Below, in pieces: positions 9,618 through 17,954 of a DNA stretch of 64,000 nt. The stretch's first letter is position 1, and every line of letters starts with the position of its first letter. A program made the translations under genes and the position numbers. Source of the stretch: Phialophora verrucosa. Taxonomy: Eukaryota > Ascomycota > Eurotiomycetes > Chaetothyriales > Herpotrichiellaceae. The notes below the pieces were generated by a model. The model searched no databases, was not told the origin of the DNA, and saw only the letters and a program-made list of their open reading frames with translations. Where the stretch lies: contig MSED01000006.1 in the NCBI GenBank assembly GCA_002099365.1, positions 1-64,000 of the forward strand. Reading direction: 5' to 3'.

Positions 9618-10024
9618 GCCATACCGAGTACCATGTCATACTTCGGTAGCGTCGTTATATCGAGGGATATTCTTTCATTGTGTTGTCCAACCGTCATAGG
9701 TACGTCCTGTACCTGGTCCGTAATCATGCCGGTAGTTCGTCCGTCTGCCATTGATAGGGCGTATGGCAGTTCTTTCTTCGTGATGTACCTGTTTAGCTCC
9801 TTGCTCATCTCCCTGCTGATGTAGTTCTGGTTAGCTCCGCAGTCCACCAGGGCCCTAGCTCTGATTCCTGCGAGCATAACCTCAAAGGTGACATGCTCCG
9901 TGCGTTGTTCCGATAGGATCATGCATAGAGAATGAGGCCTCCCTTCGAGACAGTCCGGCCTCCCTAGTCTGTCTCTGAGCCGTTTTTTGGCATTCCCCAG
10001 TGCACGTGCCTCCATGTGTCCCAA
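9470..10024 (-). CDS. pro: Retropepsin-type aspartic protease, -1 frame to gag
   Basis: This reading frame codes for the element protease that should process Gag and Pol. The active-site segment reads ALVDCGANQNYIS, so the catalytic triplet is D-C-G instead of the commoner D-S/T-G; a later LGMAWL...NPRIHW stretch matches the C-terminal part of gypsy proteases. The listed start at 10,024 is only the first in-frame ATG. Translation more likely enters from gag by -1 slippage at 9,988-9,982, giving a Gag-Pro fusion. The frame closes at 9,470, while the pol frame has been open since about 9,640. Confidence 0.85.
   Translation of the reverse strand: MGHMEARALGNAKKRLRDRLGRPDCLEGRPHSLCMILSEQRTEHVTFEVMLAGIRARALVDCGANQNYISREMSKELNRYITKKELPYALSMADGRTTGMITDQVQDVPMTVGQHNERISLDITTLPKYDMVLGMAWLFDHNPRIHWKRRTIEFPDCSHGKEMGDRSSPKAPSERFGCDRRDVS
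9934..9988 (-). promoter_or_regulatory. -1 ribosomal frameshift signal with candidate pseudoknot at gag/pro
   Basis: Gag reads CCA AAA AAC, which contains the heptamer A AAA AAC in the correct X XXY YYZ phase (9,988-9,982). Slipping back one base gives GCC AAA AAA CGG, exactly the protease frame. After a 6-nt spacer comes a 7-bp stem, GAGACAG (9,975-9,969) with CTGTCTC (9,953-9,947). The loop segment GAGGCC (9,962-9,957) can pair with GGCCTC (9,939-9,934). Connecting lengths of 6, 3 and 7 nt suit an H-type pseudoknot. The gag stop TAG lies at 9,966-9,964. Function is inferred from geometry. Confidence 0.85.
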
Positions 10025-12591
10025 CGGCAGTCCGTGTCAAAGCATTCGTCGAGAAATCCGAACGCTTCGGGGTGGATTTTGGTATACGGCCGTTCTGGGT
10101 CCACGTGGAACAAGTGTTTGTGTCCTGGCTCCCAGCAGTGGCAACTCGCTGGGTGTTGGCACTGGAAGTATTCCGCAATGAACTCATGGTGTACGCGGTG
10201 GTCCACGACCTCTTCCACCATTGATGGGGTGCTCATGTTGCCTGTCATCATTGAGCAATTCTGTTTCCTGTGGTGAACGTGTGGGTATTGGTGCATGCTG
10301 CATTTCCGGTTCTTGCATTCATGCCCTTCCTCAATCATCCATTCGAACGCTTCAGGGTGTATTCTTTCGTCGTCCACATCGGGGTCCACATTGTAGTAAT
10401 GTCGGTGGTCGGCGGAATCATCATGTGGGCAGTCTTCATCGTCGCATGGAAATGCCTTGGCGATGTAGGTCCTTCGTGCCCTGTTGTCAGTGAGGATTCC
10501 TACCTTGTGGGTTTCCCCGATTATGTGCCCTTCGCCATATGTGCGCGCTTCGTACGCATCCCAGATCCGCTTTTGCTTTTCCTTGGCATATTGAATTGCT
10601 ATTGTCGTGGGTCCGATGTGCTGGTGTACGTGTATTGTCCCATAATCTTCGCATTCGTTGTCAAAACAGTAGCGCAATGTGATCTGTTTGAGGTGTTCCT
10701 GGACTGGCGCTTCTTCATCAAAGGCGATATGCGTGTGTTGTCCTTCCGCACATTCTTCTTGGCACAATTCCCCTGTTGTCCAGGCGTTCGTGACGATCTT
10801 GACCCGCTCCATCGTCTGTTCGATGGTCACGAATCGTCGTTCCTTTTGGTCGTCGTCCGGGCCCAGCGGTAATTCGTCCACGGTTCCACTGCTCGAGTCC
10901 TTTACTTCGCTCATCATTCCCAGGGTTTGGGTTGGCATCCCAGCTATCCCTTCCACGACCTCCCGCGGGAGCTCGATGGCGTGGATTCTTCCCGCAATGT
11001 GTGTGTGTAGCTGGGATTCGCTGCAGTTAGTTCTCGTGCAGAACTTGATGGAAATGGCCGCTGGTGACTGGAACTCCGCCTTCGGGTCAAAGACGTGGTG
11101 CTGGTGCGTGGTTTGTTCCCCTTGAAGGCACTCCGGCTCCCGGCACTCGTCTTTTTTCCAGTATGGCGTTATAATCACCACTTTTTCTCTCGTAGTCTCG
11201 ATAGCGATGAACCGGACTGGTTCCTCCTCGCTATTCATCATCCAGAAACTGTCGTCGTTTCTTTTTTCTTCGGCATCTCGCAAGTCTCCTTCTTGGGCAA
11301 GAGTTTCCTGGATCTCTTTGGTCTTCCTGTTGCGTCGGTTCTTCCGTTTCTTGGGTGGCTGGGGAAACCAGCCGGACCCTATCTTTTCGGAATAATGCGT
11401 GAGGCAACCGTTGTCGTAACAGGCGGTCCAAGAGAGAGCTGCGTGTTGATTGGACATGGTTTCTTCGCATGTTTTCATGAGAGCTGTCGTAGCCTCTCCT
11501 GGAGTGACTTCCCTTGAGCGGTCCTCCTGGGGTTCACCAAGTTCCTTGTGAACTTCCTGACGTAGGTGCCCCGACTGTGCTGTCGTACCTTGACTGTCAG
11601 TGGTCATTTGGGTCTTCTCTGTAGTGTCGGCCTTTTTCGCTACAGAACCGGCTATACCGTCACTCATCATCATATGCAGTCCTTGAGTCGTTTGTCGGCA
11701 ATCTTTTGCACGGTGTCCGGGTTTTCCACAAGTGTAGCACAGTCCATCCTTTCCTCGTTGAGCCTGTCGCTCATTCTTCCGACCCTGGCCATGGTATCCG
11801 CCTCGACCCCGGGCTCCGTTGCCTCTGCTCCTTGAAGGACGGCTTCGGTGCATAAGGTCAAGGTCCATTGGATCACCATAGTGTCGCTGTCCTTGGAACT
11901 GATATCCTCGACGAGCGTACTCGACTGGGTCACGGCGCCCATTCCGTTCCAATCGTAGCTCGTATAGTCGATTGTCAATCTTGATTGCTTCGTCCACCAT
12001 TTGCTTGTAGTCGGTGGGTGGATCCATCATCTCCTGGCGGACTTGCTCCTTGAGTCCGTTGTAGAAGATTTGAGCGAACGCGTCTTCGTCTTCCCAGTTC
12101 AACTTCTTGGCGATTTGGTTGAACTCGGAGTAGTAGGCGGCAGCGGATCCCTTTTGCTTGATGGTGTAGATCACTCGGGCCGCCATGCGTTCATCGTTGA
12201 TGGTCCCAAACACTTTGCGAATGCGGTTCTCAAATTCCGCGAAGTGCTTGAAGCAGGCCAGCGTATCAGCGTCTGGTTTGGCGTCGTCCACATACCCCTT
12301 CATGGTAGGTTCAAACCATGCGAACGCTGGTCCTTTGAGGTGCATCGCAGCGTACATGACCTTGCTAGGTCCATCCTCGAACTTAGTTGGGTTGAGTTTG
12401 AACACAAGTTTGAGTTGGATCAGGAAGGCATTGAGTTGGCTGCGTCGTCCGTCGAATGGGTCAACCTTCAAGACATCCTTCCTGTCGTCGACCCCAGCCC
12501 TGGCTGCCAGGCTGGTGGTAGAAAGGTTTCCAAGGCTTCCCATGACTGATTGATTGACTTCTGGCGACTTTGGTCGGGCACTGCTAGACAT
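9964..12591 (-). CDS. gag: Gag with CCHC knuckle and long Cys/His-module C-terminal extension
   Basis: This is an 875-aa structural protein. Residues about 40-230 form the gypsy-type capsid region, with KGPAFAWFEP and later helices. Residues 240-280 are Arg/Gly-rich, and 285-298 is a CCHC knuckle (CYTCGKPGHRAKDC). After this knuckle about 575 more residues follow, far longer than usual for a Gag. From C391 to the end there are about nine modules of the form C-x3-5-C-x4-8-H-x-H (for example CTRTNCSESQLHTH, CKNRKCSMHQYPHVHH), and an IHPEAF motif occurs twice near the end. They look like repeated metal-binding units. The start ATG follows the primer-binding region by about 30 nt. The stop is preceded by the frameshift signal leading to protease. 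Confidence 0.9.
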   Translation of the reverse strand: MSSSARPKSPEVNQSVMGSLGNLSTTSLAARAGVDDRKDVLKVDPFDGRRSQLNAFLIQLKLVFKLNPTKFEDGPSKVMYAAMHLKGPAFAWFEPTMKGYVDDAKPDADTLACFKHFAEFENRIRKVFGTINDERMAARVIYTIKQKGSAAAYYSEFNQIAKKLNWEDEDAFAQIFYNGLKEQVRQEMMDPPTDYKQMVDEAIKIDNRLYELRLERNGRRDPVEYARRGYQFQGQRHYGDPMDLDLMHRSRPSRSRGNGARGRGGYHGQGRKNERQAQRGKDGLCYTCGKPGHRAKDCRQTTQGLHMMMSDGIAGSVAKKADTTEKTQMTTDSQGTTAQSGHLRQEVHKELGEPQEDRSREVTPGEATTALMKTCEETMSNQHAALSWTACYDNGCLTHYSEKIGSGWFPQPPKKRKNRRNRKTKEIQETLAQEGDLRDAEEKRNDDSFWMMNSEEEPVRFIAIETTREKVVIITPYWKKDECREPECLQGEQTTHQHHVFDPKAEFQSPAAISIKFCTRTNCSESQLHTHIAGRIHAIELPREVVEGIAGMPTQTLGMMSEVKDSSSGTVDELPLGPDDDQKERRFVTIEQTMERVKIVTNAWTTGELCQEECAEGQHTHIAFDEEAPVQEHLKQITLRYCFDNECEDYGTIHVHQHIGPTTIAIQYAKEKQKRIWDAYEARTYGEGHIIGETHKVGILTDNRARRTYIAKAFPCDDEDCPHDDSADHRHYYNVDPDVDDERIHPEAFEWMIEEGHECKNRKCSMHQYPHVHHRKQNCSMMTGNMSTPSMVEEVVDHRVHHEFIAEYFQCQHPASCHCWEPGHKHLFHVDPERPYTKIHPEAFGFLDECFDTDCRWDTWRHVHWGMPKNGSETD

Positions 12592-12618
12592 ATCCTTGTC
12601 ACTACTCGTTGAGATGGG

Positions 12619-12627
12619 TAGTCAATG
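12619..12627 (-). other. Primer-binding site, probably self-primed (Tf1/sushi type)
   Basis: The element strand directly after the 5' LTR reads TTGACTAC, not TGG as expected for a tRNA 3' end. The reverse complement, GTAGTCAA, lies inside the LTR at 12,801-12,794, about 39 nt downstream of the TATA box, where the RNA should begin. Pairing is 8 bp, or 9 when the last LTR base is counted. Priming by the folded 5' end of the RNA itself is known for Tf1 and was proposed for the sushi group of fungal elements. The RNA 5' end here is inferred. Confidence 0.6.
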
Positions 12628-13024
12628 TGTTACGAATCGCTCCACGTGAGGTGATGCTGCGGTCCGAGGGTTCTCTCGCTGGCGGAGTGGTAACGTGATA
12701 CTAGCTGAGGTAAAGGTACGCGGTCACTTGCAACGGCGTAAGGTGGAACAACACTCCTGTATCCTAAAGGTAGGGGTCGGAGTATAACTGTTATTGACTA
12801 CGGACCGTTCCTTGAGGAGGGCCGGTCCGTCCGCTATATAGTTTGTCTTCCCAGGGTGGCTCTGTCGTGGCTCTGTGGCTCTGCCAACGGAGCCCTCAGA
12901 GCCCTACAGAGCCATTCCTGGGTCACGTGACCCCGATTCAGCCTTGCCAACGAGGCTGTCCAACCTTTCGCTAGACCTTCCCCTTAGGCCAGCTCCCTGG
13001 CCCCATGAAGGTCGGCTCGTAACA
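12628..13024 (-). repeat. 5' LTR of the chromovirus
   Basis: This 397-bp LTR is identical to the copy at 5,595-5,991. On the element strand it has a CTATATAG box (12,841-12,834) and an inferred transcription start near 12,801. The palindromic CACGTG-centred site is at 12,920-12,933. No substitution between the two LTRs was seen, so the insertion is young and no RIP has acted on it. Confidence 0.95.
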
Positions 13025-14600
13025 TAAGGCTATATAGGGCCTTTAGTAGCTAGAGGACTCTATTATTTTATTAAAACCCTAGTAGCTATTTAATTATTAT
13101 ATCTTTATTAATATTACTATTAAGAAAGGTATTAACAGTATTAAGCTATATAATTTTAGGGTTAAACGCTACTATAAGTGCTATTAGCGCTCTAAAATAT
13201 CGAATTATAAGTATTATAATATAGTTATCCTTTTAAAAGGTCTAAAGGTCTCCTCGAACATAAATTTACGCCTTAAACTTATTTAAATAACTATCTATAT
13301 TAAACTTATATTTAAATACCTAAAGGAGTAGTAATAGCTTATACTAAAGTTATCTAAAGACCTCTCGAAACATTCCTCTCGCCTTTAATACCTTAAACTC
13401 TATATAAGCTACTATAATAAAGTATTTATTAAATAGATACTTACTAAGATCTCTCTAGCCTTTTAGTTCTAGAGGTAATATATCTCTATAAATCTTTAGC
13501 TTATTTAGGTCTTAAGATACTACTACTAGTGCTAATACTTTATTCATCGCTCGAGAACCCTCTATAAGGGCTATAGAGAAGCTATAATAGTATTCTAAAG
13601 GTTCTTCAGCATCTAGAATAAACTACGTCAGCCGTCTCTTCTTTCTTTCACGTTTTAAACCTTTAGGAAGGATATTATCGTCGCTTAGTGCCGTAGAAAT
13701 TTTATATATATAGGGTACTAAGTTTAGTCTCTACCCCGTTAGTCTTACCTATATAGCCTATATTAGTTTATATACGTCTTCTACCCTCCTAAATAAGGAC
13801 GAGGGGGGTATATAATAGGCCTTATCTATTATAACAGGCGTAAGTATAGTATCTAGAGTATTTATATCTAGTTAAGAAGTTCTTAAAGACTAAGAAGACC
13901 CCCGGTATAGAGTAGTCTTAGATATTACATTAAAGGAGTTATCCCTTCTAGTAATTATAAGTATCTCGAGTAAGTTACCTCTTTCTATTTATACCCTTTA
14001 GCCTTATCCTATAGTAGTATTTACAATATTATCTTTATTATCTTTATCTTCTTTATCTTATAATTATATACCTTTAGAGATGCCGCTAAGGACATCGAGA
14101 TTAATAATATTAGCGTTCGATTCGAAGCTATCGAGTTATAAGAGATACAGTATATCTTACAGGTTAAACTTCTAGCCTTCGTCGAAATAAACGTCATATA
14201 TCCGGATAATTTTATATCTATTCCGAGGGTTCTAGATACGCTATATATTAATCGAGTCGTACCCGACTAAATAACTAATTAAGGCCCTCGTATTTAGCTT
14301 CTTCTTCTTCGATATATTATATAACAGCTAGTACGCCTTCGAACTAATAATATAAAGATATCTAAGGCTCGGTTTATTACCTATTACAGCCTTAAAGGGC
14401 GTCTTCTAGTTAAGTTTACGTATTAAGGTCCTATTTATTAAATATATAGCTATTCTAACGATTTTAGGCTAAAGGTTATAGGGTAACTATAAGGTCTGTC
14501 TAAGAGTATAAACCTTTATAATAAGTAATCTACTATACCTCTCTATATACCTATTTTATATTAGGGTATATAGGGTACTCGATTCGATTATAATACCTTA
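13025..14600 (-). pseudogene. RIP-degraded Ty1/copia integrase and start of reverse transcriptase
   Basis: On the minus strand, with stops tolerated, this reads as copia Pol. An INRTLIRKLN...KTPFKAVIGNKPSL segment and then an SYLVGYDSINI-like segment with DVYFDEG (about 14,560-14,170) belong to the integrase end. A linker with a KKRRLTQFILDAEEP-like segment and an EFKVLKARGMF-like segment follows, then the RT start with FKARIYVRGDL-like, NTVNTFLN and KALYSL motifs. The RT is cut exactly at the LTR of the chromovirus; its catalytic core is not found on the other side. Heavy TAA/TAG and CpA loss mark RIP. Confidence 0.75.
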
Positions 14601-16750
14601 TTCTTAAAGATATTCCTTTACCTCCTCTTCTACGGCCGTCTTATTATTAATATAGATAATCCTTATACGCTATTAGTATTATAACTTAATATAAGCTAGT
14701 AAAAGTCGGAATACTCGAGCTATATCTTTATATCTCGGTTTATAGAAGAGGATACTAAAATTCGTTAAGTAGTACTAGAAATAAATAATATATTTATTCC
14801 CGTTAAACCCCTCTTCTATCTAGAAAAGGTTATAAAATATCCGATAAAAGGTATACTCCTTTTACGTCTCTTATTTATTTGATCGAGATATTTACTAAGT
14901 AGCCTTTAAGAGCTAGTAGGCCTTATAGACGGTCTTATTAATTATAAATATTAAAATATCTTTAGCTATATATAATAAATAAGAGAGAGGGCCTATATCG
15001 GAGTACCTTAGTTAAGCGTACTATAGTATTAAGAGGTTTATATCTATATTACTATATTTAGTTATAAATACTAACTTATTATACTATTAATATTTAATTA
15101 TTATTAGTATATTAAATAACGCTACAAGACCTTTATATTTATCTTTATCTCGGCCTTATTAGTCTAGTATACTAGCCTTCTACGGTTTATTTAAGGATAA
15201 TACCTAGTATCCTTTTAGACGTCTTACTACTATAATTAGTCGTCCGTACCTAGTTAAACAGCTATCTTAAGTACTCTAATAGACCCCCTATTCTATTAAG
15301 AGAGAGAGAGAGACGATATTTATTATAAAGCTAAGAATATATATTATATTTAGTAACGTTATTATCTTTACGCCGTCTAGTATTATAACTTTTATAGTTA
15401 CTATACTAGCTACTTTAACCCGGTATATCGTCGCCCCCGCTACTACTTAGCCTCTTTAGCGCTATTCTAGATACTTAAATATCTACTAACTGTTTATTAT
15501 ATAAATGTCCGACCTTAAGTTAAGAATCTATTAGTCTTTAAGAGCCTTAATACTTAATACCGAATACGCTATAATATTTATAAAGTTTAGAGGGTTATCT
15601 TCGACCTCTCTAACGTCCTTTATAACAGTTACCTCTTTAGGCTTACCCTTCTTCGGCCTCCGCTAGATAAGCTCTTTTGGTATACCGCCGTAGTTTATAT
15701 TACTATATCTATATATCTCTATATATTTACTTATAATACCCTCGTTACTTAAGGTCTTTCGGCTATTCGTAATATTTCTTTTAATAAGTTACTTTAGACT
15801 CTTATCCTTAAGAGCTTCTTAAACTATCTATTTAATCGCCTTATCTAAGACCTAACTCGAGTCTTATATATCTTTATTAAGGTATAGATAATCTCTCTAC
15901 TAGTAGTACTCGCGATATATATACTTATAGTAGTAAGAGATCTTCCCTCGAAGAGTTATAGCTATAATATCTTTAATCTCTTTAATTATAAATATTTGAC
16001 TAATAATCTTCTTACCTTAATTATATTATTATCTAGTCTAAAATAATTTTATAAAGTCTAAGAGAGAGGGCTTTTAGCCTTCTTTAGTATTAAGGACCTA
16101 GTCTATCTTTACTATTACTTAGCCTTCCTCCTAAGTACTTACTGCCTTAATAAAGTTAACTAAAGCTCTATCCTTATTAATATAAGGTAAATAATACCTT
16201 ACAGCGTTAGTAGCGACCTTTATAAACCTTATTAATTAGCTATCGATATTCCGGCGCCTAAGGTTCTTCTTAAGACCCTTATATTTAGCTATAATTATTA
16301 TATTATATATTCGGTCGTTTAGCGTAATATACTTCTTTAAAGTAACTATTCGGTTATATAAAGTAACTATACCCTCTTCCTTAAAGAAGACCTAGTAATC
16401 TAAGTTTATAGTTACCTTTATAGTATTACTAATATTACTAATTATAATTATAACCCTTTAGTATATCTTTATCTTAGCGTTATAGTCACTCTTAAGAGCG
16501 ATCTATATACTAGCCTATTATACGGTTAGTTTAGCTATAAGTAATAAATATACTAGTTCTTAAGGTAATACCTTTAGGGTCTCGTTATCCGGATCGATAT
16601 AGTTCTAGACTATTATATTATTATCTACATCCTTAATATATAAGAGCTAGAGGTATTAGGTCTTTAGCCTATTAAGGTACGGGGTCTTAGTAGTAGCATC
16701 TACTATTTTAGATATATATTATAAATTACCCGAAGCGGTAGGTTTTCCGA
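14601..16750 (-). other. RIP-mutated tract, presumably the gag/protease/N-terminal integrase part of the copia relic
   Basis: AT-rich, TpA-rich sequence with no usable open frame. Its position upstream of the recognisable copia integrase, in element orientation, suggests it is the 5' half of that element. I did not resolve conserved motifs here. Confidence 0.45.
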
Positions 16751-17040
16751 GCGACAACGTTATCTATAAGTCAATAAAACCGTAGTTTATTCTACTATTC
16801 TCTCTTCTCTTCTTTCCTCGACGACAGAGATAGTAAGCTCGACAGGAGTTGCCTAATGGTTGGTGTACTGTCGATGTGAGGGCGCCGGCGGACGTCGTCG
16901 GCGGCCGAACAGTAGTGTGTTGGTTGCGGTGGGTGCAACGGCGACGAGGTTAGGCGGACGCAGTCGCTGTTTAAGCAACGGTATAGTATTATAGGGGTCT
17001 ACAACATAGTGTTGAATCCGGTGCGATAGAGGTCACACCG
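16751..17040 (-). repeat. Possible 5' LTR or leader of the copia relic
   Basis: Base composition returns to about normal here, with GC-rich CpG-containing stretches at 16,840-16,980. Read on the minus strand the segment starts with TGTTGTAGACC (near 17,010) and ends near GATAACGTTGTC, a plausible LTR frame for the copia relic to the left. No second LTR is in the window and no clear PBS was recognised, so this is tentative. Confidence 0.35.
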
Positions 17041-17954
17041 GGCTTATAACTGTTAAGTTGAGGCGCTATTTAGTAGTTATATATGTATATATTATTATAT
17101 AACTATTTATCTTATTTACAGAGGTCTTTACGCCTTCTTATATATCTAAAAGACGCCTGTGCCTCTCTGCCTCAACACTACCACCCGAGGCACCTCTAAG
17201 GCACTCGAGGGCACTCTGAGACGTTTAGAGGCACTCTAAGGCACTCTTAAGACGCGCCGTTGTCTCATGGCGCCGACGAGGTGCTTCGGAGTGTGCCTGG
17301 TTCAACAACAGGCAAAGTGTAAAGCAATACCAATGGAGGGTAAGGATCCATCTCAGTAGGGCGGCGCGAAGCGCACAAGGTACAAGTACCGTTCTCTCGG
17401 GTATGGAACAACTCTGTAATAGTTATATGATGTATCCTACACCAGCCGTTCCAAAAGGGCCGAGGTGCCATCATTATTCCCCAGAACGAGGAGTCCAGGG
17501 AGAAGAAGTTGTTGCGTGAAGCAGGCAATATACACCACACACCAAAGCTCAGGACCGTCTCTTTCCAGTATCTTACTACGTACCTGCCGAGACATAGCGA
17601 GTCTGCGCGCCTGCAGACAAAGAGAAGCTTGGGATGGCGAGACAGATCTCCACTGCCGGTCACTGCAGGCAGCGATCAATGCTGGTAGTTCGTCACTTGT
17701 TGGACATAGGAGATTGCTACTCCCAGCTATTCACCGGCTTTCCCAGACTCCCGTAGAACCGCAATCATAGCATTCTCATGCTCCGCTCTCGGCTCTCCTC
17801 TCTCCGCGACCCATGAGAGGTGTTGCAAGATAGCAAAGAACAAAGTATTGCTTACTAGGTTCGTGTAAATGGCCGCATTTTTTGTCTCCCGTGTTGCTGC
17901 GTCAACGCCACGGCCCATGAATCCCTTCGGTGCTCCCAATTTTCTGCCCCTTGT
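17041..17954. other. Gene-free junction between transposon block and unique DNA, with degenerate short repeats
   Basis: An AT-rich remnant runs to about 17,150, then comes a degenerate array at 17,150-17,250 built from AGGCACTCT-like units. From 17,265 the sequence has normal composition. Short minus-strand frames at 17,437-17,939 lack domains and a convincing start and may be decay products or the 3' region of the next gene. The stretch 17,327-17,420 resembles 21,267-21,350. Confidence 0.4.

Larger units (their letters stand above)
5595..13024 (-). mobile_element. Complete Ty3/gypsy chromovirus, RIP-free, minus strand
   Basis: This is a 7,430-bp LTR retrotransposon. The two 397-bp LTRs look identical base for base and end in the inverted repeat TGTTAC...GTAACA. 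In element order it carries a 5' LTR (12,628-13,024), a primer-binding site, gag, protease, pol (RT, RNase H, integrase, GPY/F, chromodomain), an antisense accessory gene, a polypurine tract and a 3' LTR (5,595-5,991). Identical LTRs and long open frames imply a very recent insertion. The interior has normal base composition with abundant CpA, unlike both flanks, so it has escaped RIP. The bases outside the LTRs are TATTA on the left and TAAGG on the right, so no 5-bp target-site duplication exists. Pol lies -1 relative to protease with no classical slip site, so autonomy is not certain. Confidence 0.95.

Noticed and set aside
10000..11125. Plus-strand frames of 90-200 codons opposite gag
   Set aside because: They mirror the Cys/His-rich gag codons (Val/Phe/Cys-rich translations) and lack start context or introns, unlike the antisense gene at 6,194.
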